Assembly: GCF_001417775.1 (NCBI RefSeq)
Contig: NZ_BBZJ01000023.1
Span: 186,001 to 250,000, forward strand
Direction of reading: 5' to 3'
Length of the DNA stretch: 64,000 nt
From: Streptomyces sp. TP-A0356
Lineage (GTDB): Bacteria; Actinomycetota; Actinomycetes; Streptomycetales; Streptomycetaceae
Position numbers and translations under genes: made by a program
Part shown: in pieces, positions 26,458 through 34,901 of the stretch
How the letters are laid out: each line of letters opens with the position of its first letter
Position numbering within the stretch: the stretch's first letter is position 1
Notes under the pieces: generated by a model
Database searches by the model: none
The model's input: only the letters and a program-made list of their open reading frames with translations
What the model was told of the DNA's origin: nothing

Positions 26458-27495
26458 GTGAAACGCCTGCAGTGGCCGCGTCGGATGCCCGTCGACCCGT
26501 ACATCGTCCTGCTGCTCGGGACCGTGGGACTCGCCGCCCTCCTCCCGGCACGGGGCGCGGCCGGCCAGGTCGCGTCGGGTGCCTCCACGGCCGCGATCGC
26601 CTTCCTCTTCTTCCTGTACGGAGCCCGGCTCTCCACCCGTGAGGCGGTGGCGGGGCTCAAGCACTGGCGACTCCATGTCACCGTCCTGGCCTGCACGTTC
26701 GTGCTCTTCCCGCTGCTGGGCATCGCCGCCCGCGGCCTGGTGCCGGTGGTGCTGACCCACGACCTCTACACCGGCCTCCTCTTCCTCACGCTCGTGCCGT
26801 CGACCATCCAGTCGTCGATCGCCTTCACCTCGATCGCGCGCGGCAACGTGCCCGCGGCGATCTGCGCGGGCTCCTTCTCCTCGCTCGCCGGCATCGTCAT
26901 CACCCCGCTGCTCGCGGCGGCGCTGCTCGGCAACAGCGGCGGCGGCTTCTCCCTGGACTCGCTGGTCAAGATCGTGCTGCAGCTGCTGGTGCCGTTCCTC
27001 GCCGGCCAGGTCCTGCGACACTGGATCGGCGGCTTCATCACCCGGCACAGGAAGGTGCTCGGGCTCGTCGACCGCGGATCGATCCTGCTGGTCGTCTACA
27101 CCGCGTTCAGCGAGGGCATGGTCCAGGGCATCTGGCACCAGGTGAGCCCGCTCAGGCTGGGCGTCCTCCTCGGCGTCGAGGCCGCGATCCTCGCCGTGAT
27201 GCTCGTTCTGACCTGGTACGGCGGCCGGGCACTGGGCTTCGACCGGGAGGACCGGATCGCGATCCAGTTCGCCGGGTCGAAGAAGTCGCTCGCCTCCGGG
27301 CTGCCCATGGCGAGCGTCCTGTTCGGCGCGCACGCCTCGCTCGCCGTGCTTCCGCTGATGCTCTTCCACCAGATGCAGCTCATGGTGTGCGCGGTGATCG
27401 CCAAGCGCCGCTCCCACGACCCGCGGCCTGCCGTCAGCCCCGGGTCAGCCGCAGGGTCACGAACCTCGGTCGGTACAGGGACACGTTCCGGCTGA
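26458..27495 (+). CDS. SBF-like (bile acid:sodium symporter fold) transporter
   Basis: The 345-residue protein is a polytopic membrane protein with about nine or ten helices; TLVPSTIQSSIAFTSIARGN and AGSKKSLASGLPMASVLFG are the two crossover motifs of the SBF-like/YfeH group related to sodium/bile-acid symporters. GTG 26458 has GGAG six bases upstream. The substrate is unknown; the divergent LysR gene probably regulates it. The conserved part ends around QLMVCAVIAKR, and the last 30 residues are Arg/Ser/Gly-rich and overlap the 3' end of the convergent DUF4185 gene by 62 bases, which suggests the original stop was lost. Confidence 0.88.
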   Translation: MKRLQWPRRMPVDPYIVLLLGTVGLAALLPARGAAGQVASGASTAAIAFLFFLYGARLSTREAVAGLKHWRLHVTVLACTFVLFPLLGIAARGLVPVVLTHDLYTGLLFLTLVPSTIQSSIAFTSIARGNVPAAICAGSFSSLAGIVITPLLAAALLGNSGGGFSLDSLVKIVLQLLVPFLAGQVLRHWIGGFITRHRKVLGLVDRGSILLVVYTAFSEGMVQGIWHQVSPLRLGVLLGVEAAILAVMLVLTWYGGRALGFDREDRIAIQFAGSKKSLASGLPMASVLFGAHASLAVLPLMLFHQMQLMVCAVIAKRRSHDPRPAVSPGSAAGSRTSVGTGTRSG

Positions 27496-28657
27496 GGTTC
27501 GCGGAGGCACCGGTGGGCTCCAGCCAGTTGACGTCGTAGCTCAGGACGAGCCGGCCGTCACCGAGTTCGGGATGCGCCTGCGGGTTGTACGCGGCCACCC
27601 GACCCCCCGGCAACGGCGGGCTGAACCCCCTCGTCGGCCCGTGCCAGGGACCGGTCGGCGCGCACGCCCAGTACGAGGTGACCGTGGTCAGCCCCCGGGT
27701 CCCGGCGGCCATCGTGAACAGGACGTACGTCCCCGCGTCCCGTACCACCGTGAACGCGCTGCCCACACCCGTGTCCCGGCCGTCCCCCAGCACGGCCACG
27801 GGGGACGGCCGGGGCGTCCACGCCGAGCCGTCCCAGTACCGCCAGGCCGCAGGCCGAGCCAGCCCACCGCGTGGCACCCGGGCCAGATACGCCCGCGAGG
27901 CGGGGCGGGCGGCGGCCTGGCCGTCGTCACCGCCGAAGACGTATGTCCAGTCGCCGCCGGCCACCAGCGTCGTACCGAACAGCACACGCCGCGAGGGGTC
28001 CGGGACCTCCTCCTGGCCCAGGATCCGCACGATGCCCTCGACGCGCAGGTCGGGCAGGGAGAGCGTGGCCACCTCGGTCGCGGTGGGCACTCCGTAGATC
28101 CAGGGGTACGCCCCGGTCGTACGGGTCCACAGCAGAACGCGGACGACCTGCTCGGACGAGCCGGGGGAGCGGGGCTCGACGCGGGCCGCCACCGGCCAGC
28201 GCCACCGGTTCGGCGCCGGGTCCGGGAACAGCGGCGCGGGCAGCGTGTTCTCCAGCCGGCCCGCACGGGACATCACCACCGCCGAGTTGCGCACCAGCGG
28301 GGCCCAGGGGTCCCGCCAGGCATAGGACTCACCGACCGGGTTGGGCGGGCCGTGCACCTGGCCGAGGTACGTGTCCGAGAACAGCCACAGCACCCGTCCG
28401 TCCGGCAGCCGCACCGAGTGGGTGCCGTCGCCGCCGGTCCAGTCGTCGGTGCGGGTGGCGTCGTCGCCGTACCGGGTGAACTCGGCGTTCAGCGCGGTGT
28501 CGGGCGTCCACGACCGCACCGTGCGCTCCGTGCACGTGCGGTCGCCCTCCCGGTCGTGGTGCGGGAGGGCGATGAGCAGCACGGCCGCGCAGACCAGGGC
28601 CAGGACCAGGCCGAGACCGGTCCCGGCCCGCCGTCGTGCTCGTGCGTCGTCGGGCAC
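27434..28657 (-). CDS. Membrane-anchored DUF4185-like protein
   Basis: The 407-residue product has an N-terminal transmembrane segment (GLGLVLALVCAAVLLIALP) and a large extracytoplasmic domain. DWTGGDGTHSVRLPDGRVLW followed by LFSDTYLGQV is the DUF4185 signature, a five-bladed propeller-like domain related to glycoside hydrolases. Later strands include TYVFGGDDGQ and VLSYDVNWLEPT. The start ATG 28657 leaves ten bases to the upstream sialidase stop, so the two genes are probably cotranscribed and act on the same extracellular glycan; that is inference. Confidence 0.8.
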   Translation of the reverse strand: MPDDARARRRAGTGLGLVLALVCAAVLLIALPHHDREGDRTCTERTVRSWTPDTALNAEFTRYGDDATRTDDWTGGDGTHSVRLPDGRVLWLFSDTYLGQVHGPPNPVGESYAWRDPWAPLVRNSAVVMSRAGRLENTLPAPLFPDPAPNRWRWPVAARVEPRSPGSSEQVVRVLLWTRTTGAYPWIYGVPTATEVATLSLPDLRVEGIVRILGQEEVPDPSRRVLFGTTLVAGGDWTYVFGGDDGQAAARPASRAYLARVPRGGLARPAAWRYWDGSAWTPRPSPVAVLGDGRDTGVGSAFTVVRDAGTYVLFTMAAGTRGLTTVTSYWACAPTGPWHGPTRGFSPPLPGGRVAAYNPQAHPELGDGRLVLSYDVNWLEPTGASANLSRNVSLYRPRFVTLRLTRG

Positions 28658-28667
28658 GTGCGGGACG

Positions 28668-30560
28668 TTAGTGGCTGCCGCTCACCCGGTCCATGGGCAG
28701 CCACAGGACCGTGTCCCGCGTCGACACCGTCCCGCCGGTGCGCACGGCCGAGATCTCGGCGTCGCTCAGCGCCCGGTCGTACACCCGGACGTCGTCGATC
28801 GCGCCGGTGAAGAAGGCCCGGCTGTCCATCCGCTGGCCGATGTGCACGCCGAACGGCGAGTTGCGGCTCACGGACCCGGGCGCGTCCGCCGTGCTGATCG
28901 GCGTGCCGTCGATGAAGAGGGTGAGCAGGCCACCGCCCCGCCGCAGCGCCAGATGGTGCCATCCCCCGTCGTTGTACGCGCCCGACGTACGCACGTACGC
29001 CGACCTCGGGGCCGACGCGCCGTCGCGGACCGTGATCAACCCCTGGACACGGCCCGCGGCGGGCTCTCCGCGCAGCCACACCTGGGGCTGCGAGGTGCCG
29101 ACGCCGCCCATCCAGAGCAGGGGCTGTTCACCGGTCGCCGCCGTGTAGCGGAACCACAGCGAGGCGGTGAAGTCCTTGGCGCCGAGGGCGAGTCGGGGCC
29201 GGTACGGCAGGCGCACCGCGTCGTCGGTGCCGTCGAACCGCAGCGCGCCGCCGAACACACCGCCGGTCTCCTTGGCGCCCCCGAGAACGGCGGCCGGCCG
29301 GGCGCCCGGGGCCAGGTCGGGTGCGGTCGGATCGGGGCCGCGGCGCGGGCGCAGCCAGTCCTCGGTGAAGCGGGCGAAGCGGATCTCGTCGCGGGCGTCG
29401 ACGGCGCCGCCCTCGTACATCAGCCCCACGGTGGCGGTGTCGATCCCGACCATGTCCGAGTAGCCCGACCAGTCCCTGGTGACGACCGTGCCGCGGTCCA
29501 CGCTGTCCCAGGTGCGTCCGCCGTCGTAGGAGGAGCGGATCATCATGGTCCGGCGGCGGTCGGGGTCGCCGGGGCAGGCCAGCAGGAGGCGGTCGCCCAG
29601 GCGCAGCACGGAGCCCTGGACCTGGGGCGCGTACAGGTCGGGGAGGTCGCGGAAGGGGGAGACGAAGCTGTCGCCGCCGTCGCGGCTGACGGTCTGGGTG
29701 CGGTGGCCGAGGTCGGTGCCGTCCTGTTCGCGTCCGATGACCAGGACCGAGCCGTCCTGACGTTCGGTGAGCGCGAGTTCGGACGGCTTCTGGCGGAAGG
29801 TGCCGTCGTCCGCGATCGGCCAGGTGTCCCTCGCACCGATCCTCCAGTGGCGGCCCCCGTCGTCGCTCATGACGAGCGCGGCGTGGTTGGCGGTGACCCG
29901 GCTGCCGTTCCATGTCTCGGTGTTGACGCCGAGGACGAGCCGGCCCGGGTGTCTGCCACGGGTCAGCTGGATGCCGTGCGCGGGCCCGGTCGCGTACCAG
30001 GAGTTCCAGCCGGCGGGGCGGATCTCGGAGCTCAGGTCGCGCGGCGTCGACCAGGTCAGTCCGTCGTCATCGCTGTACTGCAGATGCGGGGTGCGGTCGC
30101 ACGGCACCGAGCAGCTCGCGCTGTCGGCGCGACCCGTGTTGTACGTCTCGGCCAGCAGGACGCGGCCCGTCCTCCGGTCCACGACGGGTGCCGGGTTGCC
30201 GTGCGTGTCGCCGGCGCCCTCGGTGACCACCTGCAACGGCCCCCAGGTGCGGCCTCCGTCGGTGGAGCGTTTGACCACGATGTCGATGTCGGCCGCGTCA
30301 CCGCAGTTGAGCACGCGACCCTCGGCGAAGGCGAGCAGTGTGCCCTTCGTCGTCCGTACCACGGCCGGTATCCGGAAGCAGGAGTAGCCCGGATCCTGCG
30401 AGGCCTTGAAGAGGACCTGCTGCTCGAAGCGGCCCGGAGCCGCGGCCCCCCGGGCGCCCGCGGGACTCGGCACGGCGAGGAGCGCGGTGGTGGAGAGAAC
30501 GGCGGTGGTGAGAATGGCGGCCAGCGTCGATCCGGGTTGTGCACGGAGACTGGACGTCAT
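28668..30560 (-). CDS. Secreted exo-alpha-sialidase with C-terminal LamG domain
   Basis: The 630-residue protein starts at ATG 30560 behind GGGAGG; an upstream in-frame ATG lacks a site. A signal peptide (MTSSLRAQPGSTLAAILTTA, cleavage near PAGARG) precedes a six-bladed sialidase propeller: FRIP motif (YSCFRIPAV), Asp boxes STDGGRTWG, SDDDGLTWS, SDDGGRHWR and SYDGGRTWD, and the catalytic region with YSDMVGIDTATVGLMYE. After residue about 400 there is a concanavalin-like LamG domain (ALRFDGTDDAVRLPY, YNDGGWHHLALRRGGG, GAIDDVRVYDRALSDAEI). It would release terminal sialic acids or related sugars outside the cell. Direct copies of TGGACAT precede the gene. Confidence 0.93.
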   Translation of the reverse strand: MTSSLRAQPGSTLAAILTTAVLSTTALLAVPSPAGARGAAAPGRFEQQVLFKASQDPGYSCFRIPAVVRTTKGTLLAFAEGRVLNCGDAADIDIVVKRSTDGGRTWGPLQVVTEGAGDTHGNPAPVVDRRTGRVLLAETYNTGRADSASCSVPCDRTPHLQYSDDDGLTWSTPRDLSSEIRPAGWNSWYATGPAHGIQLTRGRHPGRLVLGVNTETWNGSRVTANHAALVMSDDGGRHWRIGARDTWPIADDGTFRQKPSELALTERQDGSVLVIGREQDGTDLGHRTQTVSRDGGDSFVSPFRDLPDLYAPQVQGSVLRLGDRLLLACPGDPDRRRTMMIRSSYDGGRTWDSVDRGTVVTRDWSGYSDMVGIDTATVGLMYEGGAVDARDEIRFARFTEDWLRPRRGPDPTAPDLAPGARPAAVLGGAKETGGVFGGALRFDGTDDAVRLPYRPRLALGAKDFTASLWFRYTAATGEQPLLWMGGVGTSQPQVWLRGEPAAGRVQGLITVRDGASAPRSAYVRTSGAYNDGGWHHLALRRGGGLLTLFIDGTPISTADAPGSVSRNSPFGVHIGQRMDSRAFFTGAIDDVRVYDRALSDAEISAVRTGGTVSTRDTVLWLPMDRVSGSH

Positions 30561-31190
30561 CGTGCGGCCGCCCTCCCTACGTCTGGACATACTGGACATC
30601 CCACGTCCAACGTGCGTGCCACAGACGGTACTTGGGCGCTCAATGGCCCCACAAGAAGCGTGCAGGGATCACCTTCGTCCGCGGTCCGTATCGGGTGAGC
30701 GGCGGCGGAGCGGGGAGAGCCGGGGGCAGGACGCCCGCCGTCCGGGGTACTGGGCTCGGCGCGGGTGCCGGGCCCGGGGGCCCCGGCCCTGCGGCACACC
30801 AGGGCGTCCGGGTCGCTCGCCGGCGCCTGGAGGCTGTAGCCGTGCGGGCATGCCGAGCGCGGGTCGCCCTTCGGGCCCTGGGGCCGGTCTCACCGCGGTC
30901 GCCATGGTCGCCGCGGTCTCCGCGGTCGCCATGGTCGCCGCGGTCTCCGCGGTCGCCATGGTCGCCGCGGTCTCCGCGGTCGCCATGGTCTCCGCGGTCG
31001 CCATGGTCTCCGCGGTCGCCGCAGTCGCCAGGGTCGCCCTTCACGCCCGCCGTGCCCTGGTTGCCCGGTGGCCCAGCGGGGCCCGCCACGCCGTTCTTGC
31101 CATCCTTGCCGTCGCTGCCGTTGCTGCCGTCGCTGCCGGGCGGCCCCGAGGGGCCCGGTACGCCCGGCGGGCCGGGAGATCCGAGGGGGT
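30557..31190 (-). pseudogene. Broken collagen-like gene
   Basis: The minus strand encodes Gly-x-y repeats from about 31180 (GSPGPPGVPGPSGPPGSDG) through KGDPGDCGDRGDHGDRG to GETGP near 30885. There the frame shifts by one base in a run of four G, after which GPKGDPRSACPHGYSLQAP, ASDPDALVCRRAG and a Pro-rich tail continue to a stop at 30557. Restoring one C gives a continuous protein. There is no start codon or signal peptide upstream; the reading frame runs into the 3' end of the quinone reductase gene. The gene is therefore truncated at the 5' end and frameshifted. Its stop overlaps the sialidase start (ATGA). Confidence 0.7.
30895..31011. repeat. 27-bp and 18-bp minisatellite in the collagen-like region
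   Basis: GCGGTCGCCATGGTCGCCGC plus GGTCTCC forms a 27-bp unit present three times (30895-30975), followed by two 18-bp derivatives (30976-31011). On the minus strand it encodes GDRGDHGDR repeats. Unit lengths are multiples of three, so slippage keeps the frame. Confidence 0.85.
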
Positions 31191-31192
31191 GG

Positions 31193-32110
31193 TCAGGGGC
31201 GCACCACCACCTTCCCCAGGTTGCGCCGGGACTCGATCGCCTCGTGCGCCTGCACGGCGTCCTCGAGGGAGAACTCCGCGTGCACGACGGGCTTCAGGGC
31301 CCCCTGCGCGAACAGCCGCCACAGCTCCTGCCGCCATCGCTCGTACAGCTCGGGCTCGGTGCGGGCGATGCGCGCCATCTGGAACCCGATCACGGACTTG
31401 GCGCCCACCAGCAGGTCGTACGCCCGAACCGTGCCGCCGCCCGAGCTGTACGCGACGAGCCGCCCGCCCGGGGCGAGCGCGGCGACCGCCGGGGTGAGCA
31501 GCTCGCCGCCGACCGCGTCGAGAGCGTAGTCGACCGGCTCCCCCCACTCCGGGGTGTCGTACGTGACCACCTCGTCCGCGCCCAGCGAACGCACGAACTC
31601 CGCCTTGCCGGAGCCGGACACCGCGCCCACGACGCGTGACGCCCCGCGGATCCGGGCCAGTTGGAGGGCGAGATGGCCGACGCCGCTCGCGGTCGCCGTC
31701 ACCAGTGCCGACTCGCCCGGCACCGGCCGTGCCGCCTCCAGCGCGCCGAGCGCGACCAGCCCGCTGCGGACCAGCGCGACGGCGTCCACGGCGCTCGCGG
31801 CATCGGGGACGGGGGAGGCCATGGCCTCCCGCAGCAGAGCGAAGTCGGCGTATCCGTGCCCGAAGCACAGCCCCGTCACGCGCTCGCCGACCCGGAAGCG
31901 CCTGACGCCGTCACCGACCGCCACCACCTCGCCCGCGATCTCGCCGCCGAGCGGAATCGGCTCGGGTGCCTCGGTGACCTTGCGTACGACGGGCAGGGTC
32001 ACCCCCACGGCCTCGCAGCGCACGAGAAGTTCACCGGGGCCCGCCTCGGGCGGGGGGACCTCCTCCAGGAACAGGGGGCCACCGGTGGAGTCGTACCGGA
32101 CGCGACGCAT
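31193..32110 (-). CDS. Quinone-reductase-like zinc-independent alcohol dehydrogenase (MDR)
   Basis: The 305-residue protein has the GroES-like N-terminal domain (GELLVRCEAVGVTLPVVR, GGEIAGEVVAVGDGVRRFRV) and a Rossmann domain with ATASGVGHLALQLARIRGA, the AxxGxxG motif of quinone oxidoreductases. There are no catalytic zinc ligands. GGAGG lies five bases before ATG 32110. It is divergent from a MarR regulator, and two palindromes lie in the 82 bases between them, so it is most likely a redox-stress gene under MarR control. It uses NADPH to reduce quinones or enones in this family. Confidence 0.9.
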   Translation of the reverse strand: MRRVRYDSTGGPLFLEEVPPPEAGPGELLVRCEAVGVTLPVVRKVTEAPEPIPLGGEIAGEVVAVGDGVRRFRVGERVTGLCFGHGYADFALLREAMASPVPDAASAVDAVALVRSGLVALGALEAARPVPGESALVTATASGVGHLALQLARIRGASRVVGAVSGSGKAEFVRSLGADEVVTYDTPEWGEPVDYALDAVGGELLTPAVAALAPGGRLVAYSSGGGTVRAYDLLVGAKSVIGFQMARIARTEPELYERWRQELWRLFAQGALKPVVHAEFSLEDAVQAHEAIESRRNLGKVVVRP

Positions 32111-32125
32111 CGGACCTCCATAGGT

Positions 32126-32171
32126 CGTTGGGTGTCCCAACGATATCCACGATTCATTGGGAAGCCCAACG
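32126..32171. promoter_or_regulatory. Twin MarR-type operators
   Basis: CGTTGGG-TGT-CCCAACG (32126-32142) is a perfect palindrome and CATTGGG-AAG-CCCAACG (32155-32171) matches in 6 of 7 positions per arm. Centres are 29 bases apart. The sites fill the gap between the divergent quinone reductase and MarR genes and are the probable binding sites of the MarR protein. Confidence 0.75.
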
Positions 32172-32192
32172 ACATTTCGCTAGGCTGCGTCC

Positions 32193-32630
32193 ATGGCCCG
32201 AGCACCCCTCCTCGCGATCCGCTCCCTCCCCAGCTGGCTCCTCGGCCGTGCCGCCGCGCGCGGCCGCGCACTGGTGGCCGAGGCCCTCGCCGTCGAGGGC
32301 ATGAAGATGTGGCACCACGTGGTGCTCTCCGCCGTCCGTGACCTCGCCCCCGTCGCTCAGGCCGACCTCGGACGCGGCGTCGGGCTCGACCCCAAGGATC
32401 TGGTCGGCGTCCTCGACGACCTGCAGGCCGCGGGCCATGTCCTCCGTGCGCCCGACCCCAGGGACCGCCGCAAGAACGCGGTGTCGCTCACGGCGGAGGG
32501 CGAGCGGCTGCTGCAGCGCTGCGAGAAGGCGGCCCGGCAGGCGAACGACGCGTTGCTCGCCCCCCTGTCGGCGGCCGAACGCGACCAGTTCATGCGGCTG
32601 TTGATCCGGATTTCCGGTACGGAGGGCTGA
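32193..32630 (+). CDS. MarR-family transcriptional regulator
   Basis: The 145-residue protein has the MarR winged helix: HHVVLSAVRDLAPVAQADLG, VGLDPKDLVGVLDDLQAAGHV and the wing RAPDPRDRRKNAVSLTAEG. Such proteins dimerise and lose DNA binding on ligand or oxidant binding. There are two Met but only one Cys (LLQRCEKAA), so redox sensing would need this residue. It is divergent from the quinone reductase, with twin palindromes between, and an isochorismatase-fold gene follows 19 bases later. Confidence 0.9.
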   Translation: MARAPLLAIRSLPSWLLGRAAARGRALVAEALAVEGMKMWHHVVLSAVRDLAPVAQADLGRGVGLDPKDLVGVLDDLQAAGHVLRAPDPRDRRKNAVSLTAEGERLLQRCEKAARQANDALLAPLSAAERDQFMRLLIRISGTEG

Positions 32631-32649
32631 TGACGGCTAACGTTCCGTC

Positions 32650-33177
32650 ATGACCGCAGCCCTCGCACTCGATCCCGCGCGCACCGCCCTGGTGCTCGTC
32701 GACCTGATGGACCGCATCGTCGCTCTGCCCCTGGAGCCCCGCAAGGGAACCGAAGTCCTCGTGAAAGCCGAGGAGTTGGCGCGCGCGTTCCGGTCGGCCG
32801 GCGCACTCGTCGTCCTCATCCGCGTCGAGCGCCACGGCATCGCCGAACAGCCGCCCGGCAGCGGGCTGGTGGCCGGCCTGCTCAGGGAGGGCGACCTGGA
32901 GGTGGTGAAGGGCACGGTCGGCGGCTTCCACGGCACCGGCCTGGACGAGCGCCTGCGCGAGCGTGGCATCACCACCCTGGTGTTCGGCGGCATCGCCACC
33001 AACCTGGGCGTCGAGTCCACCGCCCGCGCCGCCGCCGACCTCGGCTACGGCCTCGTCTTCGCCGAGGACGCCATGGCCGCGTTCACCGCCGCCGAGCACG
33101 ACGCCTCGGTACGGCTCGACTTCCCTCGGCTGGGGACGGTCGTGGCCGCCTCACAGGTGCGGCTCACGACCGGCTGA
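32650..33177 (+). CDS. Isochorismatase-fold (cysteine hydrolase family) protein without the nucleophile
   Basis: The 175-residue protein has the family's Asp (ALVLVDLMDRIV), a Lys in the KGTVGGFHGTGLD segment, and the helix carrying the nucleophile position, but the segment reads FGGIATNLGVESTARAA, with Gly where cysteine hydrolases have Cys. Relatives with Gly at that place are known, including isochorismatases, so the protein may be an isochorismatase-type hydrolase working without a thiol or an inactive form. It follows the MarR gene by 19 bases and may be in the same regulon. It ends four bases before the convergent SDR gene. Confidence 0.8.
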   Translation: MTAALALDPARTALVLVDLMDRIVALPLEPRKGTEVLVKAEELARAFRSAGALVVLIRVERHGIAEQPPGSGLVAGLLREGDLEVVKGTVGGFHGTGLDERLRERGITTLVFGGIATNLGVESTARAAADLGYGLVFAEDAMAAFTAAEHDASVRLDFPRLGTVVAASQVRLTTG

Positions 33178-33181
33178 CCGG

Positions 33182-33901
33182 TCAGACCAGCAGCCCGCCG
33201 CCGTCCACGACCACCACCGAACCGGTGCTGTAGCCGCCGCGCATCAGATACAGATACGCCTCGGCCACGTCCTCGGGCGTGCCCACGCGGCCGACGGGGA
33301 GCGATGCGACGGCGGACTCGAACAGCCCCTCGCGCTCCTCCTCCGGCAGGTCCCGCCACAACTCGGTGCGGACCAGGCCGGGGGAGACCACGTTGACCCG
33401 GATCGGGGCCAGCTCCAGGGCCAGCGCCCGGGTGAGCGACTCCATCGCGCCGCACAGGCTCGCGGCGACGGTCGTACCCGGCAGCGGCCGACGGCCCGCG
33501 GTCCCGGTGGTCAACACCACGGAACCGCCCTCACGGATCCAGGGCGCGCCGTACTTCACGGCCGTGTACGCGCCCCACAACCGGGTGTCCAGGAAGCGCC
33601 GGGCCCGGGCCAGGTCCGACTCGGCGAGGCTCTCCAGCAGCAGTGACTCACCGGCCGTGTACACGAGGTGGTCGAAGCCCCCGGTCCGCTCGAAGAAGGC
33701 GCGCACGGCGGGCTCGTCGGTCGCGTCCAGCACATGGCCCTCGGCGCCCCGCGGCAGTCGCCGCAGCGCGGCGTCCACGCTCTCCTGTCTGCGCGAGGCG
33801 ATCACCGCCTCCGCCCCCTCCCGCGCGGCCGCCTGCGCGACCGCGAGTCCGATCCCCGACGTACCGCCGATCACGACGATCCGCTGTCCTTGCAGGCCCA
33901 T
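33182..33901 (-). CDS. Atypical short-chain dehydrogenase lacking the Tyr-x-x-x-Lys motif
   Basis: The 239-residue protein has the SDR nucleotide-binding motif VVIGGTSGIGLAVAQAAARE and the NNAG position as VYTAGESLL. The usual Ser-Tyr-Lys region reads VVLTTGTAGRRPLPGTTVAA followed by SLCGAMESL, so the catalytic Tyr and Lys are both missing, while RVNVVSPGLVRTELW and the C-terminal GSVVVVDGGGLLV remain. This pattern is seen in a subgroup annotated as SDRs without proven activity. It is divergent from a LysR gene, with 128 bases between starts, so LysR control is likely. Confidence 0.85.
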   Translation of the reverse strand: MGLQGQRIVVIGGTSGIGLAVAQAAAREGAEAVIASRRQESVDAALRRLPRGAEGHVLDATDEPAVRAFFERTGGFDHLVYTAGESLLLESLAESDLARARRFLDTRLWGAYTAVKYGAPWIREGGSVVLTTGTAGRRPLPGTTVAASLCGAMESLTRALALELAPIRVNVVSPGLVRTELWRDLPEEEREGLFESAVASLPVGRVGTPEDVAEAYLYLMRGGYSTGSVVVVDGGGLLV

Positions 33902-34029
33902 TCCGGTGCCCCTTCCACGCTCGGTGACGTGATCCAGCCTGCGCCTGCGGCCACCCCGCCGTCCAAGACCTCCTGCGGCGTCGGCGATACCCTGAAGGCA
34001 TCGCCACCGGAACGGCGGAAGGGGCGGCC

Positions 34030-34848
34030 ATGGACCTCGACCTGCGGAAGGTCCGCTACTTCACGGCGGTCGCCGAACAGCTGCACTTCGGGCGCGCGGC
34101 CGAGAGCCTGCACATCGCACAGCCCGTGCTGAGCCGTCAGATCCGGGCCCTGGAGAAGGACTTGGACGCCGCGCTCTTCGTACGGGACAGCCACGGCGTG
34201 ACGTTGACGGCGGCCGGACGCCAACTCCTCGACGACGCACGGAACCTGCTCGCCGCCGCCGACGCCACCCGACGCAGGGTGCGCCGGGCCGCCCGCGGCC
34301 CCCGCCGCCTGGTCGTCGGGTTCCGGGCGGGCGTCGTCGTCACCGCCGCCCTGCGCGCCTTCGGCGCCGCGCACCCGGACGTGGAAGTCCGTGCCCGCCG
34401 CGTCGAATGGGACGACCAGGAACAGCTGATCCTGGACGGAACCGTCGACGTCGCCCATGTGCGCCGCCCGGTCCGGGAGCAGGGGCTGAAGCTCCTGCCG
34501 CTGTTCACCGAGGCACGGGTGGCGATGCTGCCCGCGGACCACCGGCTCGCGGGCAAGCACGAGCTGTCCCTGGCCGACCTGGTGGACGAGCCCCGGCTGA
34601 GCTACGCCCATCCCGGCCCCGACGACCTGCCGATCCGCACCGTCGAGGAGAAGTTCGAGTGCGTGGCGAGCGGCGCCGGTATCACCCTCGTACCGGAGTC
34701 CGTCGCCCGGCAGTACTCGCGCCCGGACATCTCCTATGTGCCCGTCCCGGACGCGGAGCGCGACGAGGTGCTCCTGGCCTGGGAGGCGAGCCGCCGCTCC
34801 CCGCTGATCCCGGCGTTCGCGCGTGCCGCCCGGACCGCACAGGGGTGA
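34030..34848 (+). CDS. LysR-family transcriptional regulator
   Basis: The 272-residue protein has the LysR HTH (LRKVRYFTAVAEQLHFGRAA, IAQPVLSRQIRALEKDLDAA) and a shorter than average substrate-binding domain (AARGPRRLVVGFRAGVVV, GLKLLPLFTEARVAMLPADH). It lies divergently from the SDR gene and most likely controls it. ATG 34030 is preceded by GGAAGGGGCGG. The FdhD gene is convergent downstream. Confidence 0.9.
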   Translation: MDLDLRKVRYFTAVAEQLHFGRAAESLHIAQPVLSRQIRALEKDLDAALFVRDSHGVTLTAAGRQLLDDARNLLAAADATRRRVRRAARGPRRLVVGFRAGVVVTAALRAFGAAHPDVEVRARRVEWDDQEQLILDGTVDVAHVRRPVREQGLKLLPLFTEARVAMLPADHRLAGKHELSLADLVDEPRLSYAHPGPDDLPIRTVEEKFECVASGAGITLVPESVARQYSRPDISYVPVPDAERDEVLLAWEASRRSPLIPAFARAARTAQG

Positions 34849-34901
34849 GGCCGGCCTCCCGGCGCAGGGGGCGTCCCCGAGCAGGTGGGGCGAGAGACCG
34901 G

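Noticed and set aside
30640..31089. Treating the collagen-like frame with GTG start as an intact gene
   Set aside because: The tail after the repeats is out of frame with the conserved C-terminal sequence, and no start or signal peptide precedes it.
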